NCBI GenBank assembly: GCA_034190875.2
Contig: CM067343.1
Span: 15,490,362 to 15,554,361, forward strand
Length of the DNA stretch: 64,000 nucleotides
Direction: 5' to 3'
DNA from: Urechis unicinctus
Lineage: Eukaryota; Annelida; Polychaeta; Xenopneusta; Urechidae
Part shown: one piece after another, positions 1 to 12,780 of the stretch
How positions within the stretch are numbered: the stretch's first letter is position 1
How the letters are laid out: the number at the start of each line of letters is the position of its first letter
Program-made: the position numbers and the translations under genes
Notes under the pieces: generated by a model
What the model was told of the DNA's origin: nothing
What the model saw: only the letters and a program-made list of their open reading frames with translations
The model's database searches: none

Positions 1-200
1 GATACTAAATGTAAGTTATAAGATTGCAAAGAGCTTCCACGTGATGATTGTTGACGTCGTTGAGATAGCAAATTTGTGTGGCTGCATAAAGCATTCATTC
101 AAATTATTGGATCACAGTCCATTGTGAATGCCCGAAATACAAGTTTGTCACGCACACTTAGCGATTGAGGCATAATGTGTTAACAAAAGTGGGGACATCC
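1..200 (+). repeat. Module A copy
   Basis: Diverged copy of the sequence at 21,150-21,370, with more distant copies at 25,390-25,720 and 51,580-51,840. Shared words include agagcttccacgtgatgatt and cacagtccattgtgaatgc. No reading frame is conserved. In two other places this module lies directly downstream of the receptor relic C-terminus, so it may be ancestral 3' flank. Confidence 0.6.
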
Positions 201-540
201 AGCAACGACCCAATAGATGATAATCATAAGCTTTTTGAGACGCGAGTACAATTAAAATGAGTGGGTACAGGACATATCCACTGCGGTTACGGAGCAAGGA
301 AACTAACAGCAATAAGAGTAAACAGGACATAAATATGTCATGGCGCGACGAAATGGGTCAGGACTCAGCACGGACAAGTAGTGGTCACCTCTAATTACAA
401 ATAAAGCCCGCTTATAATGACAGGCGGCTCTGGTGTACTGTATTATTCGGGCCCTGCCAATGATGTGTTCCTACGACGATCGCATGACTGCATGTTACGA
501 CGCACACGTCTCAGCATGCTCATTTCCTTCTTAGAAGTAC
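200..540 (+). repeat. Module B copy
   Basis: Copy of 21,395-21,700 and 37,150-37,420, sharing acgacgatcgcatgactgca and cacacgtctcagcatgc. A related version ends every module P copy (for example 46,480-46,740), so this element occurs in two contexts of the ancestral unit. Confidence 0.6.
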
Positions 541-1010
541 ATCGGTTACTTATCGTGATAAGCGTATTCATGATGCAACATTATACGCTCTGTCTCTATG
601 ATATATCTCGCAATTATAACTTTTCTTCATTCTATCAGAAGAACAGTGACCTATCTCTCCGTTTTACATAGTAGGCGCTAGGCATGTACGCGTGAAACAG
701 GCTCGCAATATTCTGGATATTCTGAATGTAGGCGTAGTTTTCCTAGAAAACGTAGGGTGGCAATGAAAGAGGCCAACGCTCTGTGACAATCGTTCAACGA
801 CATATTTTGAAGAGGGCGTCACGGCACGAACAAGCGACAGCCACGCGTGGACAAGGGTACGGAGATGATAGAGTGAATATCACGCTGGTAGAGTTGGATT
901 TTAATAGAAGCAATTATGTCTTCCAGAGGATGAAGCTATTGGTCTCCAATCTGCTCCCGTGTATAACTAAAAACGTAGGAATCGGTCTTGTGACGTGACG
1001 GCCTTGACAT
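540..1010 (+). repeat. Module C copy with decayed, unidentified reading frame
   Basis: Homologous to 37,420-37,960, 47,830-48,350 and 58,930-59,160, and reversed at 41,940-42,470 and 63,860-64,000. In the better copies the module's minus strand has long open frames (see 47,900-48,340). This copy has many stops and indels. Function unknown. Confidence 0.5.
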
Positions 1011-1452
1011 CACACGCGCTCAGCTAGCCTTATTTAATGTAACATGATTCGTTGTCCACAACGGCGATGTGGGGTCCTCCGTTGCCAGTGCTCACTCAAG
1101 GGAATAACCACGGGTAATAGTGCTAAAACATGCGTCTGCATGAAAAAACAACAACAGCTATATGTGTACGAAGCACGCTAATACCATGAAGATAGTGCTT
1201 GCTTGATAAGTATGGGTTGAGTAATCTGAACAAGTAAGCAATGTAACGACATATGGTTGTAGAGCTAGTCGGAATAGGGGTCAGGGCAACGTCGCGGTCG
1301 AGCTGAGCTAAACCATGGGGGATGCTAAGAAAGGAAGCACAGATAAAGACGGTGAATAACTGGTTAAATGTGATCGAATATACCCCTAAACATTACATCT
1401 GTAACTTCATACTCTTGTGTGTTGATGGAAGTTGATAGCCTGTAACGGGCAA
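1010..1452 (+). repeat. Mosaic of module D, K and E fragments
   Basis: Bases 1,010-1,080 match module D. Bases 1,085-1,165 match a stretch of module K at 26,765-26,840 very closely. Bases 1,200-1,310 match module E at 22,090-22,200. Bases 1,320-1,452 match nothing else I recognised. The short patches show how finely the modules have been shuffled. Confidence 0.5.
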
Positions 1453-1990
1453 AGTTGATTAAAGCTCTCTCTCCATTTCGGCAACCCTTTAACCCTTTAG
1501 GACAAAAATAATTCCAGTCTATACTCCTGGTGTCTCAGCTCCTATTTTTCGCCCTGCAGCGGTAGCTCACTTGATATTGTCTTGGATTTGCGTAGAAGCC
1601 ACGAATCTCAAAGAAATCGTTGTAAATGCACCTATGCTGCTGGAATCAAACGTCATGATAGAATTGACTTCAGCTGAAGTCAAAGTTGAGCTCGTAACGG
1701 ACGCCATAGTGCTTTAAGAGCTCCATGGTGACCCTTCGGCGGTAACAAAAAAAGTGCTGCAAAGCCATGATACCAATAATATAGCAAATAGTCGAAGAAG
1801 GGACAGCAGATTGATACAAGTCCAGACACAACAGAGAGTAACCGAAAGAGGCAGCGCACCGGGATAAACGACAATAGTAAACCCCGCTAGGGGTGAGATG
1901 AAGCAGGACAAGGGATCGCAAGGTAGCCGAACAGAGAGAACGCCAGATGGCGAGACACATGAGAGAGGCTAATTACTTACTATTAAAAAA
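1453..1990 (+). pseudogene. Unidentified reading-frame segment, frameshifted copy
   Basis: Near-identical to 27,615-28,150 and seen nowhere else in the window. The plus strand of the other copy encodes an 80-plus residue frame with runs such as FNPLGQKIILVYTPGVSAP and LTSAEVKVELVTDAIVL before a TAA. Here one A is missing from the A-run after the codons for LGQ (near 1,505), which breaks that frame, although the rest of the peptide remains readable. The minus strand also has 60-96 codon open frames. I do not recognise the protein. The segment sits between modules it does not belong to, so it may be an insertion carried into a later duplication. Confidence 0.45.
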
Positions 1991-2880
1991 TAATAGCGTT
2001 ATAATGAAGTCAAAAAGAGAGCGTACACATATACAGATTTTAGCGATGAGATGCACTCTTCAACATCAGAGTATCCAATCAGAGCGTTATTATGTCATTG
2101 TATATTACAGATGATGCAGCGCCGTATGCATTAGCTCCGTTAGGAGAAGCTCACATTGACTTAACAGCTAGTCAGGCTGGATAGATTGCTACGTTTACAC
2201 AGGAACATGTCGCCAAGTGTTATCATTGTCTTCATTTGTATTATGCACCGCTAGCGAGTTGAATAGCATTTATAACTCACGTACCTTTGACAACATATAT
2301 ATTGAGCTAGGCATAGCTGTTAGTTTGCCGAATATCGACAGCCAAAAGGTAAAATATGTGTGTTATTGCTGTTATATGAATTTATGCATCGTACATGGAG
2401 TAGATGCAATCATCCGTGGCGCGCCGAACCCTCGATAGGTACCCTGCTTGCAGTGTGGATAAGTTCTGTGTCTGCCTACAAGGCTACCCCTGCTATTTTC
2501 TCTTTAACGGATCAATGCAAATGACCCACTTCCCAAGCGGCTACACAATGACACACGTAAGGCTTGACAAAGGCTCCCTCAACCATCTTTTATGGACTTA
2601 TTAATGACTACCCTAATTTCTTCTAGGACTAAGCTATGTTTGGAAAATTACGTGACAAAATAACAATTGAGCGTCCACACATTCCATTCAGACGCGTGAT
2701 AACAATTAACAACTTTTGCATTTCAATGAAAAGCTGCTGCTGCAGCTACTGTTGCTGCTGCAAAGAAGGGTTTTGCTAGATTCGGTAGCATGAAATATAT
2801 AGCACTTGTTCATACAGGTACTATTTGTGTATTGCTTGCTATGTGTACAACAAAAGACAGCAAAACATAGAAAGTATGCA
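1990..2880 (+). repeat. Module M fragment, module N copy and start of O
   Basis: The part to about 2,692 is duplicated at 28,150-28,924 at far higher identity than other copies of these modules. This copy lacks about 66 bp present at 28,430-28,500. Bases 2,730-2,765 contain a run of GCTGCTGCTG type triplets also present, diverged, in other N/O junctions (44,720). Confidence 0.65.
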
Positions 2881-3800
2881 CGTTAAGGCCATGGACAAGA
2901 CACTCGCTACGCTAGTCCTATGTAACGTAACATGATCCATTGTCCTTGTGACCAATGAGCGGTCTCTTGTTTGAGTAGCTCTGTCACATTAGAAAGCTGG
3001 CGTTGATTAATTACCGCCAACGGTTATTATTCGAAACAGGAATGTCTACGGAAATTGGCTATCCCCAATCCACTACAGCGGCCTTTTATACCGTTTTGCA
3101 TAGCCAAGACACATTATCCATTACAATGTTTTATCATGTTCGTCGTTTGCATTCTTCGTGGCTTTCGCATTTAATAGACACGGACTCGGTCTCACATAAA
3201 TATTTTATTATTCGACCAGGCGGCGATAGGGAGAAGGCAATCGTTAAAAGTAAAGATAACATGTAGCTTTATACTTCAGATAAATATATTAAGGCATTGC
3301 ACTGATATGCCAACACAACGGACCAATTATATAAACACTCCCGGAGGGCACAATATATCACATGACAAACACCGCCCTATTGGCAGCTGCGCATTCGCAA
3401 TAAAAATTACGTGCAATTCTCAGTATTAAGCGGTTGTTTAACATATCTCACATTTCAAATATATCAATGATGTCGTTTGCTATGAGCACAAAGATGGGCG
3501 CATTGTATTGAACGGACGACAGCATGGCACGTGCGACATGATTATTGGGCCAATAGTTCCATGGGGCATGACTATTTCCAGGTAATCGATCTGATAGTTC
3601 CATTTTCCGATCCACGTCTGTTTTCATTTTGACGGCACTATCCACCAAAGATTCGAACAAGCCATTGCCTCATCGTCAAAACACATTAACCACAATATCA
3701 TTTACTCCTTAGATTCGTCACACATATGTCTTTTTATGTATAACATAACAAAGGTATATCTGTTGGACAAGCCCACATTTCTTAGATGATAAAAAAACGC
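2880..3800 (+). repeat. Modules D and H, with end of I/J
   Basis: 2,880-3,100 matches 48,420-48,600 (module D). 3,100-3,470 matches 17,980-18,400 and 40,490-40,830 reversed (module H), sharing ccaggcggcgatagggag. On the minus strand 3,448-3,660 is open for 70 codons with residues such as VQYNAPIFVLIAND, a frame also partly readable at 18,330-18,400. No family recognised. Confidence 0.5.
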
Positions 3801-4085
3801 TACCGATGGGTACGATATATCTGTCGATGATATGGGCGGCAGGGTGCGCTGTCAGGAAAAGTTCGTTATGATAAGGGTAGTCCCATGTCGAGTTATAATT
3901 AGAGTTTGTAAATGTTGGCCAGGAGGTACCGTTACAAGTCCACGATTGTGCTTATGCATACGGTTCCACCAAACTCACAGCAATGCCCAGACTGAAGGTT
4001 CTATGTTGCAAGACTCGGCGTATTGTCCCCCTGTCAGTACAAGCCACAATCGATGTCAGTTTCTACAACACAAATAATGAATCGA
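3800..4085 (-). pseudogene. GPCR relic 1: N-terminus only
   Basis: Reverse complement aligns by eye with the N-terminal regions at 36,919, 39,763, 61,164 and 53,042. Readable pieces are PYHNEL, TAHPA and IIDRYIVPI, the last being the lead-in to TM1. The initiator methionine is mutated and the frame is broken. The seven-helix part is absent: the left neighbour is module H/J rather than the receptor body, so the body was deleted. Confidence 0.55.
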
Positions 4086-4870
4086 ACATAACCAGAGAGG
4101 TGGCATAAATTATTGGCATATAGCAACGCAACATGGACACAGCTTGAAGCAAAAACAGGTCGTATTGTGGAATCTACAAAACAGTATTGTGGCCCGTATT
4201 GTGGTAATAAAGTGCTATGATGTTCCTTATCTACACATTGTAGAAAGTATACCTTGCATTACTTCTGTATAAAGAGGTGATTGCTGCTAGTGCTCTCTCA
4301 CTAAGCTAAGTTGAACAAGGACTGTTAATAATGCTAAAATATGTGACTTTATGATATAAAAGCGTCTGATTTACTGTTGTGGTCAAGCTTCCTTGGGCAA
4401 TCGGGGTGAGCACCTGTTCCGCACTATGCAGAATAATAGCTCTAGTTGGTTAACAGATGGTACGCTTTGTGTTAGCATAACTACGTTAATTCAGGTATCG
4501 ATTCATCAATGCATTATAATGGTTAACATTTAGATAACAGATAAGTCACTGTGTTATGCAGCGCAACGGTGGTATCAAAAAATCATACATATAAATATAA
4601 ATGTAGTATCTATTAGACGGATCCTTAATTGTGATCGTTAGCCAATACTGTACAATGTCAGGTGTGACAGCAACGCATTTACCAAGGCCATGTTAAGACT
4701 GCCCTGTGTATTAGACATTGCAAGAAGTAATTATCAACAATAAAACCAACTATGGGTGACACATTCCTGTAAATAATAGAGTGATACGAAACTACAGAGC
4801 TGGATAGCGCCTCGTGGTTACAATCTCATGAAGACACATAACCACGGATATACAATAAACGAAAACCGCG
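4085..4870 (+). repeat. Modules K and L (receptor upstream region)
   Basis: K (to 4,560) and L (4,560-4,870) follow the receptor N-terminus in the same order at 14,500-15,400, 26,260-27,390 and, reversed, 36.4 kb. Shared L words include tggtaacagttacgcgtta-like variants and the gatccaat / cattaac words of 15,170. No open frame survives here. Confidence 0.55.
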
Positions 4871-5090
4871 AGTCTCATTTCATAACGAGCCGTGCGAAGT
4901 ATGAACCAAGTCCTAAATTCAGAGTACGCTGCACCGTCGCAAGTAGGAATTTTACGTCTGCTCTACTCACATGAAATGAACTAAAAGGGGCTCATATATT
5001 ACAATTGTTGGGGGGGGGGGGGGGGTAGAGGGTCAAGTTGCTAGGTTCTTTGTCGTAATTCAATTGTTTATTCATGAACGAATAAAATAA
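4870..5090 (+). repeat. Truncated module M with poly-G tract
   Basis: Begins like M at 10,950 and 15,450 (tctgctctactcacatgaaatga) and jumps to a run of 16 G at 5,010-5,025, the position of the G-rich tract inside module N. A deletion between M and N removed the intervening sequence. Confidence 0.5.
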
Positions 5091-5420
5091 CGATTATAAC
5101 TCACCGTACATATGACAGCATATATATTGAGCTTGGACTCATTGTTAGTTTTCCGATCATCGACGATCAATAAAGTTAGTGAGGTGATTAATTGTTGTCA
5201 TGTAAATTAATGCATCATACCTGAAGTAGATTCATCCATTCGCGGCACGTCGATCACTCGATGGGGACCCAGCTTGCATTGTGAATAAGTTATATGTGTG
5301 TCTACGAGACTTCCCCCACCTATTTTCTGCATAACAGATCAATACAATTGACTCACAGTCCAAGCAACAACGCAATGACGCAGGTACGGCGTCTACAAAG
5401 GCACCCTTGATGATCACCCC
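5090..5420 (+). repeat. Module N copy
   Basis: Carries the N landmarks: caccgtacatatgacagc, the cgacgatcaataaagtta variant of the tcgacagccaataatgtaaa box, and gtagattcatccattcgcgg. The minus strand 5,232-5,417 is open for 61 codons (AFVDAVPASLRCCLD, SIVLICYAENRWGKS). The same peptide is readable on the plus strand at 44,590-44,710, where the module is inverted. Product unknown. Confidence 0.6.
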
Positions 5421-5860
5421 AACGATCGAACATTTCTGTTCAATCAGGATGATACTGTAAATAATTAGCCAAATAGTTCATACTAGCGAATATTCTCTTT
5501 GTAGCATGCTGGATGACAGTCGACTGAAAGAAAAGTGGCTATTGCAAAGGCACCTTCGCTTGGTGTATTAAGTCTATGAACTCGGGACTGAGTAAAAATA
5601 GAAGTGCGTGAAATTGACTCAAGTGAGCGATCTAACACTCGATAAAGAAGCTGATCTAGATTTGGCTAACTGGTCGATATCGACTAGTCTTGATAAGTTG
5701 ATGCTTGGAATATTGACACTTGGACGATAAGCAGCACAATGGTTTCCCGTCATTAGATTGTAAATCTAACTGTTTCACACATGGGTAACGAGTACAAAGG
5801 TGTAACAACATAGGGGGAGTGACACCACCACTGGCCGCGCTCCAAAAATGCATCCCAAAA
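5420..5860 (+). repeat. Module O copy
   Basis: Matches 45,490-45,850, 57,950-58,270 and 23,400-23,600, and reversed 44,250-44,570. A near-palindrome ctggtcga..tcgaccag is kept in most copies (here 5,668-5,686, degraded). The minus strand frame LVDVDQLADQDQ is visible in the 44 kb and 58 kb copies but broken here. Confidence 0.6.
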
Positions 5861-6440
5861 TGAAATATGCATACCATCCCGTACTCAATATATGAGGCTG
5901 CAGCGAGGCACCTATTGACAATACCGTTAATTGCCAATAATTGTTCTCGCTTTGTGGTCAGTATAGATAGCAACGATGAGCGGGGATGCATGGCATTATT
6001 CATCGGCCAGCTGCAAAACAAACGTTATCAGAGACCGGCAAGTGATGATTCTTGTATTGACACCGACCTTACTTAGCTTGACAAAGAGAGAAAGCTAATT
6101 GTGAAACTACCGAATGGATAAGATTAATTAGCATATGCGATATATCAAGGTGATTTCAGCTGTGTGAGATAGGTGGGTGCGGGACCTATCGACTACAGTA
6201 ACGGTACAAGGCAGCTAACAGCAGCCTATCTCATCAATTGACATGTTTTGTAGGAATATACCTTGCTGCCTCTAACTAACACAAAAAGGATGAACAGAAC
6301 ATAAGTATGTCATTGTGAGGCGAAGTGGGGCAGGGCTAGGCGGGCAATATGATCAGTCTAGAAATTCAGTTGCCACCTCAAATTACAAATAACAACCGCT
6401 TATAATGACAGTCGGCTTGGGTGTTATATACTGCTCATCG
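5860..6440 (+). repeat. Module P copy with conserved short frame
   Basis: Plus-strand frame 5,867-6,076 (69 codons: MHTIPYSIYEAAARHLLTIP, then VVSIDSNDERGCMALFIGQL) is paralleled at 46,194, 58,647 and, on the minus strand, 43,719-43,901. Substitutions are common but the start region stays aligned. The opposite strand (5,656-6,021) is also open for 121 codons, so direction is unresolved. No family recognised. Confidence 0.5.
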
Positions 6441-6620
6441 TTTGTATTTAGTTTGTATAAGTGGCATTCGCGTTTCATAAGTTCAGGTTTGATCTCGCAT
6501 AAATATTTTATGTTTCTAACAGCCGGAATTACGGACAACGTGAAGCTGTATAATTCAGAATAATAAATTAAGGAAAAGTACTTATATGCCAACAATAGAC
6601 AAGTATGATTGGCTTACCAG
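6440..6620 (+). repeat. Module H fragment
   Basis: Follows module P abruptly. tatactgctcatcgtttgta and the aagtacttatatgccaac word match 55,770 and 18,150. It leads into the retroelement relic exactly as at 55,745-55,830, so H-retroelement is an ancestral adjacency. Confidence 0.5.
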
Positions 6621-7020
6621 TTTTGAAAACTCTGGCTCCATATGCTAAGTCAATATCCAAGGCCCCAACCCTAGAACATTTAGTGTATATGTAAGGCTGA
6701 CCATAAATATGGCACAGACTCATAGGCGTCCGTTGAATTAAGGGAACCCATATAACAGTAACAAGTCATTCGATTTAGCCGGTGTTGAGGAGAAACAAAT
6801 GTATTCAATTCTTTTAAGTTCAAAATAAGCATAAAAGTACCCTGTTTCTTGGGTCTAGAAACGTCTGAAGAAGTTAATTCCTCGAGAACGTGCATCGACT
6901 CTACAATGGCATCTTTACCCAATAATCGGCTAAAATTATGTTTGAACTCGAATAAATGTTTAAGGTTTATGCTTACATAGAAGATAGCAGTCATCGCACA
7001 GTTGGCACTCTTAATCTCAC
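6620..7020 (-). pseudogene. Reverse transcriptase relic, DIRS-like
   Basis: Minus-strand frame 6,994-6,680 (104 codons). In order it reads LLGKDAIVES, VLEELTSSDVS, RPKKQGTFMLILNLKELN, then TDAYESVPY. This matches the opening of reverse transcriptase domains of DIRS-type (tyrosine-recombinase) elements and relatives, where a VPKKDG-x-RxIxNLKxLNxF block is followed by the LxDAYxSVPI block of motif A. The catalytic YxDD segment is not present and no terminal repeats were found, so this is a short relic. 55,890-56,110 is a second copy and 9,851-10,123 overlaps its N-terminal side. Which subfamily it belongs to is uncertain. Confidence 0.65.
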
Positions 7021-7690
7021 ATTAATGTCCAGCTAAAAGTACACAAAACAAAACACAAAAAACAGCCAATCATAAACTCAAAGATAACATTCAGAGAACT
7101 GGGGAATCCAAGCCTGTGTGAAGCATGAGTGAACTCCCTGAGATAAAACACGCCAACGATATTCAGGCCCTGCCGCGCGCTCTCTCAAGTGATCTAGATG
7201 TGCAGATGAAATTGGTCGAATATCACATGAACCATGACCTAAGCCAAGAGTACGTGGTGCCGTTGAACATATGAATTTTTTGTCTGCTCTGTAAACATGA
7301 AATTAACTATAAAGGGTGCATATGTTGATGCAACAACACATAAACTCCTGGACAGCAACTCGTCGGATGAACGTAAATTGATACTGTAATCCTTCACAAT
7401 AAGTGCCGGGGTGAGTCTCCTCAACAATACCATCTCTTACGCATTTGGGTGGAATGAGGCCCACGACAGCATACACACTGATGGTCTTATGGCACGCGAT
7501 ACACACTGAAACATCAGAGAAGTCCATCAGAGCGTTATTATAGCACTGTATACAACATATGAAGCAGCGCTGTACGCAATGTCGCTGTTAGTACATAGGC
7601 TCACAGTGATTCAGCAGCACTTAACGCAGTAACGATTTATGGGTAACATCAAGATGACGGCTCTTCTATACTCTAGGCAAGGGTCAATGT
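7020..7690 (+). repeat. Module M copy
   Basis: Matches 10,780-11,300 and 15,400-15,950 in order. Landmarks are the tgaaccatgacctaag word, the tctgctctgtaaacatgaaa word, cagatgaagcagc and the cacttaacgcagtaacgatttatggg word. No conserved long frame. Confidence 0.6.
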
Positions 7691-8460
7691 CTATCTACAC
7701 CAGACACACGAGGTGTTAGTCTGCCTAGATAGCACTCTACCTGTTCATGGTAACACGTTACCTGCATTTGTATTATGCATCATTGTTGTATTTCTGACAG
7801 GGCGGCAACCCCATGCAACATCCGGAGGGCTGATCGATTTCCCGATGTATTGTGGTGGTAGTTGGGGGAGTGGGGGGGGGGATACGGTTGACCGTACCTA
7901 TGATCGCATATGTACTGAGCTAGGTATTATTGTTAGTTTATCCAACATCGACAGCCAATAATGTAAATTAGTTGTTTTATTGTTATACTAATATATGAAT
8001 CATACTTGGAGTAGATGCATTCTACAGTGGCGCCGAATCCTTGGTGGGAACCCTACATGCATATTGGAAAAGTTATGTATCTGCCTAGAACTCTTCTTCT
8101 CCCTTCTTTTTCCCCACAGCGGATCAACTAAGTGGCTCACTGTCCAATTGGTAACACAATGACACATGAGCGTCCAGAAAGACTCCCGCAATGAGCTATG
8201 TTCGGTATGTTTGACAAATAACATGACAAATATGAATTATAAATGAGGTAATAATGTTGTGGCAGTCGACAAAATCGAAAAGACGTCTTGGGAGAGAACA
8301 GGTGTGACAGCGACAGTACTGGGAATTGGTCATTAGCATGTCGGTTACGACATAAGGATTAAGCATCAAACACATTCGATTCAGACGCGGGATAACAAGA
8401 AACCACATTAGCATCGGAATAACGAGTACCTGCTGGGATAAAATTGTTAAAGTGATTCAG
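7690..8460 (+). repeat. Module N, reference copy
   Basis: One of the most complete of about 18 copies. It opens with cagacacacgaggtgctagt, then gttgtatttctgacagggcg, a G run at 7,872-7,881, tatcgttagtttgcc-type words, atggagtagatgca, and gtggcagtcgacaaaatcg, ending near cattggaataacgagtacc. The minus strand 8,196-8,414 (72 codons; WFLVIPRLNRMCLM, RRLFDFVDCHNI) is also open in the 11.7 and 57.1 kb copies. The plus strand is open in the 57.0 kb copy. Coding is undecided. Confidence 0.65.
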
Positions 8461-9000
8461 TAACACGAAATGTATATAAATTATAAAAACGGTTGCCAGT
8501 CTAATGTTATTAATGACTCAAATGCTATTGATGTTTTATTTAATTAACTCGAGGGGTGACTCTTCAGCCTTCAATTTGCTTCCAATACCTCGTTAGTTAT
8601 TGTACCAACTAATACTGGCAAGGTAGGCTTAACAAACTGTGATAGCTGATCGAACAGCCATGAAGGCTGGCATGAAATAACGCGTCATAATAATATACCA
8701 AGTTGTAACAATGCTGAACAAGTGTTAAGTTCTGGACAACTGGACCTTAACAACAATAGATACACGAATAACATTGATAATGCATGATGTAAGGAGGGCG
8801 CATCGATATAATACGATCAATTACTCTACTACGAAGGAGACAATGAAAATTTCATTGAAACAAATTCATCGGAGGTGCAGAAGCTAGTATCATACCTCTG
8901 CCACGTACAAAATAGCACATTAGTGCATTATTATGCTGATGTAGTTTACAGATGAAGCAGCGCCGTATCGCGTTAATAGGCTTCAGACGCACGGGGTGCT
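8460..9000 (+). repeat. Module O (second type)
   Basis: Matches 23,030-23,140, 31,370-31,740 and 13,430-13,620. Landmarks are ggcttaacaaactgtgatag, tgcatgatgtaaggaggg and gcagaagctagtatcatacc. Every copy leads into a further module N start, so N-O-N is an old arrangement. Confidence 0.55.
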
Positions 9001-9470
9001 AGTCTGCATAGATAACATCCTACCGTTACAGGATAACACGTAGCTAGGCGCTAATATTACCTGCATTTATATGATATATCACCTTTGTTATTTTGACAAG
9101 GCGGCCACACTACGACCCAATTAGACGACTAACATATGGTGGGGAATGTGAAACTGAACAGTTCGTTTCATAAGTCTTATTAATAAGCGTATAATATAAC
9201 AAATATAACTCACCGTATCTAGTACAGCATTTCTATAGGGCTAAGCCGCATTTTCAGTATGCCGGAAATTGACATCCACTATTGTAAATGAGGTGGTTCA
9301 TTGTTATCATATTGATTTATGCATTGTATATAGAGTATATGCACCTATCCGTGGCGCGTCGCACACGTGAAGGGTGGGGGGGGGGGGGTGCTAATACATG
9401 GCTTCGCTAATCCCAATATTACTAAGCTTTGTTTGACAGGATATGTCCTTGAAGTGACAAGTTAGAGCCT
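9000..9470 (+). repeat. Module N copy with poly-G
   Basis: Shortened N copy with cgcacggggtgctagtctgc and caccgtatctagtacagc, a G tract at 9,376-9,388, then a jump to the taatcccaatattactaagc word that other copies carry about 150 bp later. Confidence 0.55.
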
Positions 9471-9850
9471 ATCAAGTTATGTGGTACGAGAAATATTTTC
9501 CTCAATGAAACCTTTCATGTTCAGCAATATGTTGAAGCATTGTCCGGGAAGTGTTATGGTGGGTGATCCTGATATAAGCCCTTTCCTCGATCCGTAATGG
9601 TAAAGCCATGACTAGAATGTTTTGTGGTATGTCACAACAATAGCTGCCTGAAAAGTGCAGAGCACCAACCACCATCAATATTGTTCGTGCCATTAACTGT
9701 TGGATGCTCATCAACACAAGAGGCAGAGAGATCTAGTGAAAGCGTCCAGGCCTATTTGTAGTGGCATTAATGTATGCGTTGTTGGTAAAATGTATTTGGG
9801 TCAATTACATATTTATTGAGTGCTGATAAGCAGAATCATCAGCCAGTCGA
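9470..9850 (+). repeat. Minisatellite remnant and module I
   Basis: 9,500-9,600 is a remnant of the 27-bp array (aaacctttcatgttcagcaa, also at 24,030). The rest matches module I at 24,130-24,430 and 34,230-34,440. The minus strand 9,502-9,717 is open for 71 codons but its frame is not kept elsewhere. Confidence 0.5.
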
Positions 9851-10779
9851 TCACAGAGTTATTGCGTGGAGATAATCACCAGAAACATTTACTTCGTTCC
9901 CTGCAATGACATCTTTTCCCAATAAATGAACCTTTTCTTCATTATGAAACACGGCTTCTTTCCCTGTGTAATGTGAACGCCGTGGTTCATACCTTTGTAC
10001 TGGAATCAGATTCAATAGATAGACCTCGTACAATGTACGCTGAAACAGCGTTTGAACTCGAATAAATTCCCCTCTTTTCATGGCAAATATCGGGGCGCAT
10101 GGTTTTGTTAGGTAGAACGACATGTTCTCAATGGACGTAGTCGCAATATGCTCATAAACGGGATTTAAGATTGTTGAAGCTGATGGTAATTGGTGAGCTT
10201 GCGGCGAAATCGCTGCCCCCCTTAGGTTTATGTTTACAAAGAAGATTGCGACCCGCCAGCCAATTCAGACTGTGCGAAGACTGTTGAGTATATGGGGCAC
10301 TGGTACCTTTTTGGTCATTAATGCTAATTTCACTTTGCTCCTACTGTGAACACACATGAGACGCGCCGTCTCCCATGAGCTCGTTGGAGGCAAACGGACC
10401 CAAGTCATCTTGATAGCCCCCATACACTACCTGGAGGTCACCGACCACGGAGTTGGGGCTTTAAGTGACTCAGTTAGCGCAGCCAGCGAGCTCATGATGA
10501 ACGTCATATCATCTTGAAAAGCAGCGGCCGAACGTTGGGGTCAAAAGCTTCTTTGATTGTGTATTGCTGTTTCTACTGGCAGCTTTTTCATGAGCAGAGT
10601 CTGGCTCGATTGGGATGTAGGCAATGTCCGCAGACACTACAGATTCAGAAGCCCTTAAGCTCTTTTTTGTGCAATTGCGATTTGAACAGTTGGCTAACTC
10701 TTAGTATTCCGTGGCGGTAATGGCCGCCAACAAGGTCAGCAATCGATTGCTAAGTGAAGTTTTTAGTTCAATTCTTCAT

Positions 10780-10780
<1 letters not shown>
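9851..10780 (-). pseudogene. Retroelement relic: N-terminal part of RT region with possible gag-like sequence
   Basis: Minus frame 10,123-9,851 contains FHNEEKVHLLGKDVIAGNEV, homologous to the LLGKDAIVES stretch that precedes the RT motifs at 6,994-6,680, so the two fragments overlap in one ancestral protein. Upstream on the same strand (10,470-10,150) a frame with one internal stop reads GDLQVVYGGYQDDLGPFAS and KHKPKGGSDFAAS. At 10,500-10,440 another frame reads DDMTFIMSSLAALTESLK. Their composition is protein-like and may be the preceding polyprotein (gag-like) region, but that is inference. Compared with 6,960-7,020 this copy keeps about 500 bp that the 7 kb copy has lost. Confidence 0.45.

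Positions 10781-12779
<1,999 letters not shown>

Positions 12780-12780
<1 letters not shown>

Noticed and set aside
5656-6021. 121-codon minus frame across modules O and P as a gene
   Set aside because: It spans a module boundary and is broken in all other copies.
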